Assembly: GCF_023148685.1 (NCBI RefSeq)
Contig: NZ_JAHXNL010000003.1
Coordinates: 288,379 to 352,378, forward strand
DNA length: 64,000 bases
Direction of reading: 5' to 3'
Source: Georgenia sp. EYE_87
Lineage (GTDB): Bacteria; Actinomycetota; Actinomycetes; Actinomycetales; Actinomycetaceae
Positions within the stretch are counted from its first letter, which is position 1; every line of letters begins with the position of its first letter. The translations under genes and the position numbers were made by a program. The notes beneath the pieces are model-generated. The model was not told the origin of the DNA. It was given only the letters and a program-made list of their open reading frames with translations, and did no database searches. Of this stretch, positions 44,666-54,304 are shown piece by piece.

Positions 44666-45145
44666 TTGAGCGAGCTCGTCGTCACCCTGCTGCGCGTCGG
44701 CTTCCTGATCCTCCTGTGGCTGTTCGTCCTCGCGGCGCTGAACGTCCTGCGCAAGGACGTCTTCGGGACGCGCGTCACCGCGCGCGGCCCCGGCCTGCGG
44801 CGTCCCGCCCGGCGGACGACGGCGGAGCCCCGCCCGGCCGGGGCCGCCCGCAACGCCCCCACCCGCCTCGTCGTGACGCAGGGCCCGCTCGCGGGCACCA
44901 CCATCCCGCTCGGCCCCTCCGCCGTGCTGGTGGGCCGCTCGCCCGGCTGCACCCTCGTGCTCGACGACGACTACTCCTCCAACCGGCACGCCCGGTTCTT
45001 CCCCAAGGACGGCACCTGGTGGGTGGAGGACCTCGGCTCGACCAACGGCACGGTCGTCGCGGGTGACCGCGTCACCCAGCCCGTGCAGGTCTCGCCCGGG
45101 ACCCCCGTGCGGATCGGCCAGACCCTGATCGAGCTGCGCCGGTGA
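44666..45145 (+). CDS. fhaB: FhaB/FipA-type membrane FHA protein
   Basis: A 159-residue protein beginning at a TTG. One transmembrane helix (about 8-28) is followed by an FHA domain with GRSPGC, SSNRHAR and STNGTVV. In mycobacteria the homologue FipA/FhaB links the PknA/PknB signal to FtsZ and the division site. It overlaps the phosphatase gene by 4 bp (GTGA). Confidence 0.93.
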   Translation: MSELVVTLLRVGFLILLWLFVLAALNVLRKDVFGTRVTARGPGLRRPARRTTAEPRPAGAARNAPTRLVVTQGPLAGTTIPLGPSAVLVGRSPGCTLVLDDDYSSNRHARFFPKDGTWWVEDLGSTNGTVVAGDRVTQPVQVSPGTPVRIGQTLIELRR

Positions 45146-46449
45146 GCCCGATGTCCGTCCAGCTCCGCTTCGCCGCCCGCTCCGACGTGGGGCTCGTCCG
45201 CGCCACCAACCAGGACTCGGGCTACGCCGGCCCGCACCTGCTCGTCCTCGCGGACGGCATGGGCGGCCCCGCCGGCGGGGACATCGCCTCCTCCGTGGCG
45301 GTCGCCCACCTGGCGGAGCTCGACGACGCCCACAGCGCCGACGACCTCCTGGACCTCCTGCGCTCCGCCGTCGGCGCGGCGCACGCCGAGCTCATGGAGC
45401 GCTCCGAGGCCGACCCGGACCTCGCCGGCCTCGGCACCACCTGCATCGCGGTCCTGCGGGCCGGCAACAAACTCGCCATGGTGCACATCGGCGACTCCCG
45501 CGCCTACCTGCTGCGCGACGGCGAGCTCACCCAGGTCACCACCGACCACACCTTCGTCCAGTACCTCGTCTCCACCGGCCGGCTCACGCCCGAGCAGGCC
45601 GAGCGCCACCCCCAGCGCAACGTGATCCTGCGGGCCCTGGGCGACAACGACGGCGAGGTCCAGCTCGACGAGTCCCTCCGCGAGGCCCTCCCCGGGGACC
45701 GCTGGCTGCTGGCCTCGGACGGCCTGTTCGGCGTCGTCTCCCACGAGACCATCGCCGAGACGCTCGCGAAGGTCGAGGACCCGGGCGCGTGCGCCGAGGA
45801 GCTCATCACCCTGGCCCTGCGCGCCGGCGGGCCGGACAACGTCACCTGCGTCGTGGCCGACGTCGTCGCGGACGGCTCCACGGACGACGACCCCCAGGTG
45901 GTCGGCGCGGCGGCCCGCGACCGGCTGCGCGCCACCCGCGGCGGGGGCGGCGCGGCCGCCCGCGCCGCGGCCCTGACCAGCGCCCGCTCACCGTCCCCGG
46001 CCAGCCCGGAGGACGACGCCGAGCCCGAGCCGTCCCGCGCCCGGCGGTGGGTGGGGCGCGTGGTGGCGACGGCGCTCGTCCTCGCGACCCTGGTGGGGCT
46101 CGGTTACGCGGGCTACTTGTGGACGCAGACCCAGTACTTCGTCTCGCCCTCCGGCGACTACGTCGCCATCTACCGCGGCATCCCGCAGGAGGTCGGCCCG
46201 ATCCGGCTCGCCAGCCTGCACGAGCGCACCGACCTGCGCGTCGACCAGCTCACGCCCGTGGCGCAGGACCGTCTCGAGAGCCCCATCACCCGCGCCTCGC
46301 TGGAGGAGGCGGAGGACGTCGTCGCCAACCTGCGCGAGTCCGTCGCCGAGCCCGAGCCGACCCCGGAGCCCGAGGCGACGACGGCGGAGCCCGGGCCGAC
46401 CGCGCCGACCTCGCCCAGCCCGTCCCCGGCGACCACGGAGCCGGGCTGA
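45142..46449 (+). CDS. pstP: PP2C-family Ser/Thr protein phosphatase
   Basis: A 435-residue PstP. The cytosolic PP2C domain (about 5-240) has the metal-binding RATNQDSGYAG, LADGMGGPAGGD and SDGLFG motifs, followed by a juxtamembrane linker, one transmembrane helix (about 305-325) and an extracytoplasmic part ending in a Pro/Glu/Thr tail. It dephosphorylates PknA, PknB and their targets. A second possible start is the ATG at 45151. It overlaps rodA by 1 bp. Confidence 0.95.
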   Translation: MSPMSVQLRFAARSDVGLVRATNQDSGYAGPHLLVLADGMGGPAGGDIASSVAVAHLAELDDAHSADDLLDLLRSAVGAAHAELMERSEADPDLAGLGTTCIAVLRAGNKLAMVHIGDSRAYLLRDGELTQVTTDHTFVQYLVSTGRLTPEQAERHPQRNVILRALGDNDGEVQLDESLREALPGDRWLLASDGLFGVVSHETIAETLAKVEDPGACAEELITLALRAGGPDNVTCVVADVVADGSTDDDPQVVGAAARDRLRATRGGGGAAARAAALTSARSPSPASPEDDAEPEPSRARRWVGRVVATALVLATLVGLGYAGYLWTQTQYFVSPSGDYVAIYRGIPQEVGPIRLASLHERTDLRVDQLTPVAQDRLESPITRASLEEAEDVVANLRESVAEPEPTPEPEATTAEPGPTAPTSPSPSPATTEPG

Positions 46450-47912
46450 TGGCGATCGTCTCCCAGCAGCGCGCGCGGACCGGCCGCGGCGCCGAGCTGG
46501 GCCTGCTCGCGCTCGCGCTCGTGCTCGTGGTGGGCGCGTACGCGCAGGTCTCCCTCGCCGTCACCGGCGAGCTGCCGGCCAACCTCGCCACCCGCGCCGG
46601 CGGGCTCGCGGTCCTGGCGCTGGGCGCGCACATGCTCGTGCGGTGGAAGGCGCCGTACGCGGACCCGGTGCTGCTGCCCATAGTGGTGGCGCTCAACGGC
46701 ATCGGGCTGACGATGATCTACCGCATCGACCTCGCCACCACGGCCCGCGGCGGCGACGGCGGGGACGCCGACCGCCAGCTGATGTGGACGCTCGTGGGGG
46801 TGGTGGCCGCCGTCGCGGTCCTGTGGTTCCTGCGCGACCACCGGATGCTGCGCCGGTACACCTACACCGCCATGGTCGCCGGCCTCGTCCTGCTCGTGCT
46901 GCCCCTGGTGCCCGGCCTCGGGGTGAGCATCAACGGCGCCCGCATCTGGATCCACCTCGGCTCGGCGCTGTCCTTCCAGCCTGGCGAGCTCGCCAAGATC
47001 GTGCTGGCCATCTTCTTCGCCGGGTACCTCGTGACCAACCGGGACACCCTGGCCCTCGCCGGGCCCAAGGTGCTGGGTCTGCAGCTGCCCCGCGCCCGCG
47101 ACCTCGGCCCCATCCTGCTCGCCTGGGGCGTGTCGCTCGCCGTCCTGGTCCTCGAGCGCGACCTGGGCACCTCGCTGCTGTTCTTCGGCCTGTTCGTCGC
47201 CATGCTCTACGTGGCCACGGAGCGCCTGAGCTGGGTCCTGATCGGCCTCGCGCTCTTCGCCGGCGGTGCGCTGACGGCCGCCGCGCTGTTCCCCCACGTG
47301 GGCGCCCGCTTCGACGTCTGGCTCAACGCCCTGGACCCGGAGGTCTACAACCGCAGCCCCGGTGGTTCCGGCCAGGTGGTCCAGGGCCTGTTCGGGATGG
47401 CCTCCGGCGGCCTGACGGGCACCGGGTGGGGCTACGGCTACCCGCAGCTCGTCCCGTACGCGAACTCCGACTTCATCGTCGCCTCGCTCGGCGAGGAGCT
47501 CGGCCTGACCGGCCTGCTCGCGATCCTGCTGCTCTACCTGACCCTCGCCCAGCGCGGGATGCGCGCCGCCATCGGCGTGCGGGACGGGTTCGGCAAGCTG
47601 CTCGCCTCCGGCCTGGCGTTCGTGCTGGCGTTCCAGGTCTTCGTGGTCGTCGGCGGGGTGACCCGCCTGATCCCGCTCACCGGCCTGACCACGCCGTTCC
47701 TCGCCCTCGGCGGGTCCTCCCTGGTCTCGAACTGGATCATCCTCGCCCTCCTGCTGCGCATCTCCGACGCCGCACGCCGCCCCGCCCCGCCCGCGCCGGA
47801 GCCCGCCCCCGAGGACGCCGCGCCGGCCGCCCCGGTCGAGGTCGGCGACGACGCCGCCCGCCGCCGGCCCGGTCCCGCTGACGGTCAGGCGACGGAGGTG
47901 GTGCAGCTGTGA
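46449..47912 (+). CDS. rodA: RodA/FtsW SEDS glycosyltransferase
   Basis: A 487-residue membrane protein with about ten helices. It has the SEDS conserved blocks GARIWIHLG, FQPGELAKI, LERDLGTSLLFFGLF, YPQLVPYANSDFIVASLGEELGL and GLTTPFLALGGSSL. It polymerises lipid II into glycan strands together with the class B PBP encoded next. A Pro/Ala/Glu-rich cytosolic tail follows the last helix. In this cluster it is usually the elongation protein RodA. Confidence 0.95.
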   Translation: MAIVSQQRARTGRGAELGLLALALVLVVGAYAQVSLAVTGELPANLATRAGGLAVLALGAHMLVRWKAPYADPVLLPIVVALNGIGLTMIYRIDLATTARGGDGGDADRQLMWTLVGVVAAVAVLWFLRDHRMLRRYTYTAMVAGLVLLVLPLVPGLGVSINGARIWIHLGSALSFQPGELAKIVLAIFFAGYLVTNRDTLALAGPKVLGLQLPRARDLGPILLAWGVSLAVLVLERDLGTSLLFFGLFVAMLYVATERLSWVLIGLALFAGGALTAAALFPHVGARFDVWLNALDPEVYNRSPGGSGQVVQGLFGMASGGLTGTGWGYGYPQLVPYANSDFIVASLGEELGLTGLLAILLLYLTLAQRGMRAAIGVRDGFGKLLASGLAFVLAFQVFVVVGGVTRLIPLTGLTTPFLALGGSSLVSNWIILALLLRISDAARRPAPPAPEPAPEDAAPAAPVEVGDDAARRRPGPADGQATEVVQL

Positions 47913-49348
47913 ACCAGCCGATCCGCCGCCTCGCCACCGTCGTCGCCCTGATGTTCCTCGCGCTCATGGTCTCCGCCACGTCCGTGCAGTTCTTCCAGGC
48001 CGGGGCGCTGAACACCGACGGACGCAACGTGCGCACCGTCTACCGCGAGTACGGCCGCGACCGGGGCCCGATCGTCGTGGCCGGGGAGTCCGTGGCGTCC
48101 TCGAGCCCGGTCGAGGACGTCTACGGCTACCAGCGCTCGTACTCCCAGGGACCCCTCTACGCGCACGCCACCGGGTACTTCTCGACGGCGTTCAACCGCC
48201 TCACCGGCCTGGAGCAGACCGAGAACGACGTGCTCAACGGCACCTCCAGCTCCCTGCTGCTCCAGCGCATCCAGACCCTCGTCACCGGCCAGCAGCCGCA
48301 GGGCGGCGCCGTCGAGCTGACCCTCGACCCCCAGGCCCAGGAGACGGCCGCGGCCGCGCTCGGGGACCGGGAGGGCGCGGTCGTCGCGCTCGACCCGGCC
48401 ACCGGGGCGATCCTGGCCATGGTCTCCAGCCCGAGCTACGACCCCAACTCCCTGGCCACCCACGACCGCGAGGACGCCGAGGCCGCCTGGACCACGCTGA
48501 ACGAGGACCCCGCCGAGCCCCTGGTGAACCGGGCGATCGCCGGCGACCAGTACGCGCCCGGCTCGGTCTTCAAGGTGGTCACCGCCGCGGCCGCCATCGA
48601 GGCCGACGGCCTCACCGCGGAGTCCGTCGTGCCGGGTCCCACCGAGCTCACGCTGCCGCAGACCAGCCACGTCATCCAGAACCCGCTGCAGCGGGCGTGC
48701 GGCGACGGCTCGGGCGAGGTCCTGCTCATCGAGGCGTTCCGCCAGTCGTGCAACACCACGTTCGCCCAGCTCGCCATGGACATGGGCGAGGACGCGCTGC
48801 GGGCGCAGTCGGAGGCGTTCGGCTTCGGCCAGCCGCTGGAGGTCCCCCTGCAGGTCACGCCGTCGCGCTTCCCGGCGGACCCGGCGCCCCCGGAGCTGGC
48901 GATGAGCGGCATCGGGCAGTCCGACGTGCGCGTGACCCCTCTGCAGATGGCCATGGTCGCCGCCGCGGTCGCGAACGACGGCGTGCAGATGCAGCCCTAC
49001 CTGGTGGCGCGCGAGCTCTCCCCGGACCTGGAGGTCGTCGGCACCACCGAGCCGAGCGAGCTGCGCGAGTCCGTCTCGCCGGAGACGGCGGCGGAGCTGA
49101 CGCAGATGATGGTCGAGGTGGTCGCGAACGGCACCGGCACCCCGGCCCAGATCCCGGGCGTGCAGGTGGCCGGGAAGACCGGCACCGCCGAGATCTCCTC
49201 CGACGTCGCCCCCCACTCGTGGTTCATCGGCTTCGCCGGGGCCGAGGCTCCGCAGGTCGCCGTCGCCGTGCTCGTCGAGAACGGCGGCGACGGCGGGACC
49301 ACGGCCGGGCCGGTGGCGCGCGAGGTCATGGAGGCGGTGCTTCGGTGA
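47909..49348 (+). CDS. pbpA: Class B penicillin-binding protein PbpA
   Basis: A 479-residue transpeptidase beginning at a GTG that overlaps the rodA stop. An N-terminal transmembrane helix (about 9-31) leads to the PBP dimerisation part and the transpeptidase domain with Ser219-Val-Phe-Lys222, Ser280-Cys-Asn282 and Lys423-Thr-Gly425. It cross-links the strands made by RodA. The next gene overlaps by 4 bp. Confidence 0.96.
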   Translation: MNQPIRRLATVVALMFLALMVSATSVQFFQAGALNTDGRNVRTVYREYGRDRGPIVVAGESVASSSPVEDVYGYQRSYSQGPLYAHATGYFSTAFNRLTGLEQTENDVLNGTSSSLLLQRIQTLVTGQQPQGGAVELTLDPQAQETAAAALGDREGAVVALDPATGAILAMVSSPSYDPNSLATHDREDAEAAWTTLNEDPAEPLVNRAIAGDQYAPGSVFKVVTAAAAIEADGLTAESVVPGPTELTLPQTSHVIQNPLQRACGDGSGEVLLIEAFRQSCNTTFAQLAMDMGEDALRAQSEAFGFGQPLEVPLQVTPSRFPADPAPPELAMSGIGQSDVRVTPLQMAMVAAAVANDGVQMQPYLVARELSPDLEVVGTTEPSELRESVSPETAAELTQMMVEVVANGTGTPAQIPGVQVAGKTGTAEISSDVAPHSWFIGFAGAEAPQVAVAVLVENGGDGGTTAGPVAREVMEAVLR

Positions 49349-50670
49349 CGCTCTCGACCCCCATGGCACCGCGGACCGGCCTCGTGCTCGGCGGCCGCTA
49401 CGAGCTGACCACCCGCATCGCCGTCGGCGGCATGGGGGAGGTCTGGGAGGCCCTCGACCGGCGGCTCGGGCGCACGGTGGCCGCGAAGGTGCTGCGCCCC
49501 GAGCTGGTGGGGGACGAGCTCTTCCTGGCCCGGCTGCGCACCGAGGCCCGCAACACCGCCGGCCTGCAGCACCAGAACGTGGCCATGCTCCTCGACCACG
49601 GCGAGCAGGAGGGCTCGGGCTACCTGGTGATGGAGCTGGTCCTCGGGGAGACGCTCGCCGACCGGCTCGACCGCGAGGGCACGCTCGCCGCGGACGACCT
49701 CGTGCCGCTGCTCGTGCAGGCCTGCCGGGGGCTGCACGCCGCCCACTCGGCCGGCGTCGTGCACCGGGACGTCAAGCCGGCGAACGTCATCATCACGCCC
49801 GAGGGCACCGTCAAGCTCACCGACTTCGGCATCTCCCTCGGCGCGAACCAGGCGCCCATGACGTCCGCCGGCATGGTGATGGGCACCGCCCAGTACCTGC
49901 CGCCCGAGCAGGCGATGGGCCGGGCGGCCACGCCCGCCGGCGACGTCTACGCCCTCGGCGTGATGGCCTACGAGTGCCTCGCCGGCCACCGCCCGTTCAC
50001 CGGCTCCACCCAGGTGGACATCGCGTTCGCCCACGTCAACCAGCCGGTGCCGCCGCTGCCGGCCAGCGTCCCCGCGCCGGTGGCCGCCGTCGTGGAGCGG
50101 ATGCTCGCCAAGGACCCGGCCAGGCGGCCCGCCAGCGCCCTGGCGTGCGCCTGCGAGCTCGAGGCCGCCCTGCACCGGACGACGCCGCGGCGCTCACGGC
50201 GGGCCCCGGCGGCCGCGGGCACCCGGCGGGCGCTCCGCGCCGAGCAGCGCGCCGACCGCCCGGACGGGCCGCGACCTCACGCGCAGAGCGGCGGCACCGC
50301 GGTCCCCACCCCCGCCGCGCAGAGCGGCGGCACCGCGGTGGCCACCCCCGCCGCGCCGGTCGCCGGGCCGCCCGCCGTCGTCCCCCCCGCCGGCCCGGCC
50401 GTGCGGTCCCGGCGGGAGCTGCGCACATCCGGCGGCGCCGCCTCCGCCCCGCTGCCGGTGGAAGTCGTGCCGCGGCGCGGCTCCCGGTGGCGGCTCCCCA
50501 CCTGGTCCGAGCTGGCGTCCGACCGGCTGTGGCTCGGGGCGATGGCCGTCGTCCTGCTCGTGCTCACGATCCTGCTCGCGGCCGCCCTCGGTAGTCTGGG
50601 CGGCGCCGACAGCTCCGCCGCCGGAGGACCGGCGGTTCCCTTTCCCCCGATCTCAGTGAAGGACGACTAG
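49345..50670 (+). CDS. pknA: Ser/Thr protein kinase PknA
   Basis: A 441-residue kinase from a GTG overlapping the pbpA stop. The kinase domain (about 15-275) has the glycine loop IAVGGMGEVWEA, catalytic HRDVKPANV, DFG and an activation loop with MTSAGMVMGTAQYLPPEQ. The linker holds a duplicated AQSGGTAV[PA]TPA, then one transmembrane helix (about 397-420) and a short outer tail without PASTA repeats. It phosphorylates division and wall proteins. Confidence 0.94.
   Translation: MTLSTPMAPRTGLVLGGRYELTTRIAVGGMGEVWEALDRRLGRTVAAKVLRPELVGDELFLARLRTEARNTAGLQHQNVAMLLDHGEQEGSGYLVMELVLGETLADRLDREGTLAADDLVPLLVQACRGLHAAHSAGVVHRDVKPANVIITPEGTVKLTDFGISLGANQAPMTSAGMVMGTAQYLPPEQAMGRAATPAGDVYALGVMAYECLAGHRPFTGSTQVDIAFAHVNQPVPPLPASVPAPVAAVVERMLAKDPARRPASALACACELEAALHRTTPRRSRRAPAAAGTRRALRAEQRADRPDGPRPHAQSGGTAVPTPAAQSGGTAVATPAAPVAGPPAVVPPAGPAVRSRRELRTSGGAASAPLPVEVVPRRGSRWRLPTWSELASDRLWLGAMAVVLLVLTILLAAALGSLGGADSSAAGGPAVPFPPISVKDD
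50281..50352 (+). repeat. 36-bp tandem duplication in pknA linker
   Basis: Units 50281-50316 and 50317-50352 differ at two bases and add twelve residues each to the disordered linker between kinase domain and membrane helix. Confidence 0.85.
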
Positions 50671-52517
50671 TGGTGGACGAGATCCCGCGCGTGCTTGCGG
50701 GGCGTTACGAGGTCGGCGAGCTGATCGGGCGCGGCGGCATGGCCGAGGTGCACATCGGTTATGACAACCGCCTCTCGCGCACCGTCGCGATCAAGGTGCT
50801 GCGCTCGGACCTCGCCCGGGACGCCACGTTCCAGGCCCGGTTCCGCCGAGAGGCACAGTCCTCCGCGGCGCTGAACCACCCCTCGATCGTGGCCGTCTAC
50901 GACACCGGCGAGGAGCAGGTGGCCACCCCGAGCGGCCAGCACATCACCGTGCCGTTCATCGTGATGGAGTACGTCGAGGGCCATACCGTCCGCAGCCTCA
51001 TCTCCGGCGGTGACCCGGTGCCGATCGAGGAGGCCGTCGAGATCGTCGTCGGCGTGCTCTCGGCGCTGGAGTACTCCCACCGCGAGGGGATCGTCCACCG
51101 GGACATCAAGCCCGGGAACATCATGCTGACCCCCACCGGCCAGGTGAAGGTCATGGACTTCGGCATCGCCCGCGCCATGACCGACTCCGCGGCCACGATG
51201 ACGCAGACCCACGCCGTCGTCGGCACCGCCCAGTACCTCTCCCCGGAGCAGGCCCGCGGCGAGGTCGTCGACGCGCGCTCGGACCTGTACTCCACCGGCT
51301 GCCTCCTGTACGAGCTCCTCACCGGCCAGCCGCCGTTCACCGGTGACTCGGCCCTCGCCGTCGCCTACCAGCACGTGGGGGAGACCCCGAAGACCCCGTC
51401 CAGCGTCGCCCCGGACATCCCCGAGGTCCTCGACCGCGTGGTGCTCAAGGCGCTCGCGAAGGACCGCAACGACCGCTACTCCGACGCCGCGCACATGCGC
51501 GCCGACCTGCTCGCCGCCGTGCGCGGGGGGCGCGTCGAGGCGCCGGCCACCGCGGTCTGGGGCGTCGCCGGGGCCGCCGCGGGCGCCACCGCCGTCACGG
51601 CCCCGCTCGCCGCCGCCGAGGCGACCCGGACGATGAGCCCCGCGACGACGGCGACGCGCACGGGCGCACCGGTCGGGGACGACGACGACGACGGGCCGCG
51701 CCGGTCCCGCTGGTGGGTGTGGCTCCTCGCGCTCCTGGGCGTTGCCGCCGCCGTCGGCATCGTCGCTCTCGTGCTCGACCAGAACGACGAGCCGCCGCCG
51801 CCCGAGATGGTCGCGGTCCCCGACCTGACGGGCCTGGACCAGGTCGGTGCCCGCGAGGAGCTCGAGGACGTGGGGCTCGTTCCCAGCATCGTCGACGACG
51901 TCCCGTCCGACACCGTCGAGGCCGGCGTGTTCGTCGAGTCGAACCCGCCCGTCGGCACCGAGGTCGAGGTGGGTGAGACCGTCGAGATCGCGTTCTCCTC
52001 CGGCCCGGAGGCCGTCGAGGTGCCGAACGTCGTCGGCATGACGCAGGAGCAGGCGGCGAGCGCCCTGGAGGACGTAGGCCTGGCGTCGGGCTCCGTGGAC
52101 GAGGTGAACGACCCGTCCGCCGGGCCCGGCGACGTCGTCGCGACCGATCCCGCCGCGGGGGCGTCGGCCGCGCCCGGCTCCCGGGTCAACCTCACGGTGG
52201 CCAGCAACCTCGCCGACCTGCCCGACCTGACCGGGCAGACGGAGGAGGAAGCCTCGGCCGCGCTGGCGGGGCTGGACCTGAACGCGCGCATCACCCAGGA
52301 GGAGTCGGCCGACGCGGCCCCGGGCACGGTGATCCGGCAGTCCCACCCCGCCGGCGTCGTGGAGCGCGGCACGACCGTCACGCTCACGATCGCCGTCGCG
52401 CCGGAGCCCACCCCGGAGCCGACGACGGCGGAGCCCACCCAGGAGCCGACGGACGAGCAGCCGACGGAGGAGCCGCCGACCGACGAGCAGCCGACCGACG
52501 GCGGCGGCAACGGCTGA
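50670..52517 (+). CDS. pknB: Ser/Thr protein kinase PknB with PASTA domains
   Basis: A 615-residue kinase from GTG (50670 or 50673). The kinase domain (about 12-275) has LIGRGGMAEVHIG, HRDIKPGNIM, MDFGIA and the TMTQTHAVVGT activation loop, then a transmembrane helix (about 347-369). Three PASTA domains follow on the outside (starting at AVPDLTGLDQ, EVPNVVGMTQ and LPDLTGQTEE), then a Thr/Pro/Glu tail. PASTA units bind muropeptides or lipid II, so the kinase senses wall synthesis. It ends the operon. Confidence 0.96.
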   Translation: MVDEIPRVLAGRYEVGELIGRGGMAEVHIGYDNRLSRTVAIKVLRSDLARDATFQARFRREAQSSAALNHPSIVAVYDTGEEQVATPSGQHITVPFIVMEYVEGHTVRSLISGGDPVPIEEAVEIVVGVLSALEYSHREGIVHRDIKPGNIMLTPTGQVKVMDFGIARAMTDSAATMTQTHAVVGTAQYLSPEQARGEVVDARSDLYSTGCLLYELLTGQPPFTGDSALAVAYQHVGETPKTPSSVAPDIPEVLDRVVLKALAKDRNDRYSDAAHMRADLLAAVRGGRVEAPATAVWGVAGAAAGATAVTAPLAAAEATRTMSPATTATRTGAPVGDDDDDGPRRSRWWVWLLALLGVAAAVGIVALVLDQNDEPPPPEMVAVPDLTGLDQVGAREELEDVGLVPSIVDDVPSDTVEAGVFVESNPPVGTEVEVGETVEIAFSSGPEAVEVPNVVGMTQEQAASALEDVGLASGSVDEVNDPSAGPGDVVATDPAAGASAAPGSRVNLTVASNLADLPDLTGQTEEEASAALAGLDLNARITQEESADAAPGTVIRQSHPAGVVERGTTVTLTIAVAPEPTPEPTTAEPTQEPTDEQPTEEPPTDEQPTDGGGNG

Positions 52518-52530
52518 GCGGCACCGCACC

Positions 52531-52602
52531 GGTGGGTAGCCCCGCCCGGGTGGGTAGCGCCGCCCCGGTGGGTAGCGCCGCCCCGGTGGGTAGCGCCGCC
52601 CC
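52531..52602. repeat. Four 18-bp tandem repeats between pknB and trpG
   Basis: Units of GGTGGGTAGCGCCGCCCC start at 52531, 52549, 52567 and 52585; the first carries two changes. They fill the gap between the convergent pknB and TrpG/PabA genes. Confidence 0.88.
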
Positions 52603-52612
52603 GGTGAGGGGC

Positions 52613-53233
52613 CTAGCGCCCGACGAGCGGGGCGAGTCCCTCTGCCCTGGCGACCGCGCCGTCGTCGCCGGTGACGGCCAGCCAGTTGGCGAGCAGCCGG
52701 TGCCCGCCCTCGGTGAGGACGGCCTCGGGATGGAACTGGACCCCGTGCAGCGGCAGGGTCCGGTGCTGCAGCCCCATGACGATGCCGTTCGCCGTCTCGG
52801 CGGTGATCTCGAGCTCCTCGGGCACGGTGTCGCGCACGACGGCCAGCGAGTGGTACCGGGTGGCCGTGAACGGGGTGGCGAGGCCGGCGAAGACGCCGGC
52901 CCCGGTGTGGGTGACCTCGGAGGTCTTGCCGTGCATGAGCTCCGGTGCGTGGCTGACGACGCCGCCGAAGACCTCGCCGAGTGCCTGGTGCCCCAGGCAC
53001 ACCCCGAGCATCGGCAGCGCCCGCGCGGCGCAGGCCTCGATAACCTCCATCGACGCGCCCGCCTCCTTGGGCGTCCCCGGCCCGGGCGAGACCAGCACGC
53101 CGTCGTAGCCGTCGAGGCTGCCGGGGAGGGCGTCGTTGCGCAGCACGGTCGTCTCCGCGCCCAGCTGCTGCAGGTAGCCGACGATCGTGTAGACGAAGCT
53201 GTCGTAGTTGTCGACGACGAGGATCCGGGACAT
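52613..53233 (-). CDS. Glutamine amidotransferase TrpG/PabA
   Basis: A 206-residue class I amidotransferase. The nucleophile Cys is in LGVCLGHQALGE, the His and Glu of the triad in GVQFHPEAVL and it begins with ILVVDNYDSFVYTIVGYLQQLG. It supplies ammonia to anthranilate or aminodeoxychorismate synthase. The ATG at 53231-53233 is favoured over the adjoining GTG because GGGAG is seven bases away. Its position between pknB and crgA matches the actinobacterial trpG/pabA. Confidence 0.93.
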   Translation of the reverse strand: MSRILVVDNYDSFVYTIVGYLQQLGAETTVLRNDALPGSLDGYDGVLVSPGPGTPKEAGASMEVIEACAARALPMLGVCLGHQALGEVFGGVVSHAPELMHGKTSEVTHTGAGVFAGLATPFTATRYHSLAVVRDTVPEELEITAETANGIVMGLQHRTLPLHGVQFHPEAVLTEGGHRLLANWLAVTGDDGAVARAEGLAPLVGR

Positions 53234-53351
53234 CACTGCGCTCCCACGGTGCTTGATGCTGAGTGGCGGCCCCGGGAGGGCCGCACCACAGGCCTACCAC
53301 GACCGGCTGGCCGGGTCACGCCCGGTCCGCCGCTGACACGTCCTCGCGGGC

Positions 53352-54134
53352 TCATACGTCCTCGAGCACGTCGGCGTGCTGGAGGGTCATCGTGCCGGAG
53401 TACGCCGGCAGCTCCAGCTCGGCCTGGGTGGTCATCGACCAGCCGAGGCCGACGGCGTCGACGTACTGCAGGTAGACGGAGACCCCGGGCGAGGACCCGA
53501 GCGAGGAGCTCAGCTCGTCAGGGTCACCGACGGCTTCGATGACGTAGGGCGGGGAGTACGTGCGTCCGGCGATGTGGAGCACGTTCCCCACGCACCGGAC
53601 CCCGGTGGTGGAGACGACACGATGGCCCTGGACGCTCATCGCCTCCGCGCCGCCGGCCCACAGGGCGTTCATCACGGCCTCGAGGTCCTGCTGGTGGACC
53701 ACCAGGTCGTCCGGGGCGAAGCCCTCCTGCGCGGCGCCCTGGGGCGCGTCCCAGAGCCGTACCTCGACCCCGGGCCCGCGCACCGCCTGGAGGGCGAGCG
53801 TGGACGGGTCCGCCTCGCCGTCCGCTCCCGCCCCGTCCGCGGGGGCGTCGTCGCCACCGTCCCCGAGGAAGGGGGCGATGTCCGCCCGCAGATCGGCGTT
53901 CTCCTTCTCCAGACGCTCCAGGCGCTCGGCCTCCGCCCGCGCCAGGCCCTGCAGATCCTGGGGCTGACGCGTCTCCTCGCCGGCGAAGACCGACGCGTTC
54001 GCCGCAAAGAGCAGCCCGGCCAGGAGACCGACGACGCCGGCGCCGACGGAGAGTCGCGAGACGCGACCGGGGCGGTCGTCCGCCTCTCCCGCACCGTCGG
54101 GGTCCGGCGCAGTGGCCGCGGGGGGACCGTTCAC
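53352..54134 (-). CDS. DUF881 membrane protein
   Basis: A 260-residue protein from a GTG start. A cytosolic Pro/Asp-rich segment leads to one transmembrane helix (about 28-50), a coiled coil (LQGLARAEAERLERLEKENADLRADI) and the DUF881 domain (about 115-255, QAVRGPGVEVRLWDAP, IEAVGDPDELSSSL). The mycobacterial gene at this place (Rv0012) has no known function. It is divergent from crgA. Confidence 0.9.
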   Translation of the reverse strand: MNGPPAATAPDPDGAGEADDRPGRVSRLSVGAGVVGLLAGLLFAANASVFAGEETRQPQDLQGLARAEAERLERLEKENADLRADIAPFLGDGGDDAPADGAGADGEADPSTLALQAVRGPGVEVRLWDAPQGAAQEGFAPDDLVVHQQDLEAVMNALWAGGAEAMSVQGHRVVSTTGVRCVGNVLHIAGRTYSPPYVIEAVGDPDELSSSLGSSPGVSVYLQYVDAVGLGWSMTTQAELELPAYSGTMTLQHADVLEDV

Positions 54135-54304
54135 CAGCTCCTCCTCCCCGGCCGACGCGCAGGCGTCGGTGAGCCGCGTCTTTCGCGTGCGAGACTACGG
54201 TAGGTGATCGGCACGGCCCGCGGGGTCGCGCCCCGACTTCGTGCCCGGCCGCGGGCACATGCACGTGGGCCTCCCGCCGGGGAGCGCTCGTGAGGAGTAG
54301 CAGG

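Noticed and set aside
50667-53300. An 877-residue minus-strand frame over pknB and trpG
   Set aside because: Antisense of pknB joined to shadow frames; it is Arg/Gly/Val-rich with no domain.
52532-53542. A 336-residue plus-strand frame starting in the 18-bp repeats
   Set aside because: The repeat gives an open frame by chance, and the rest is antisense to the TrpG/PabA gene.
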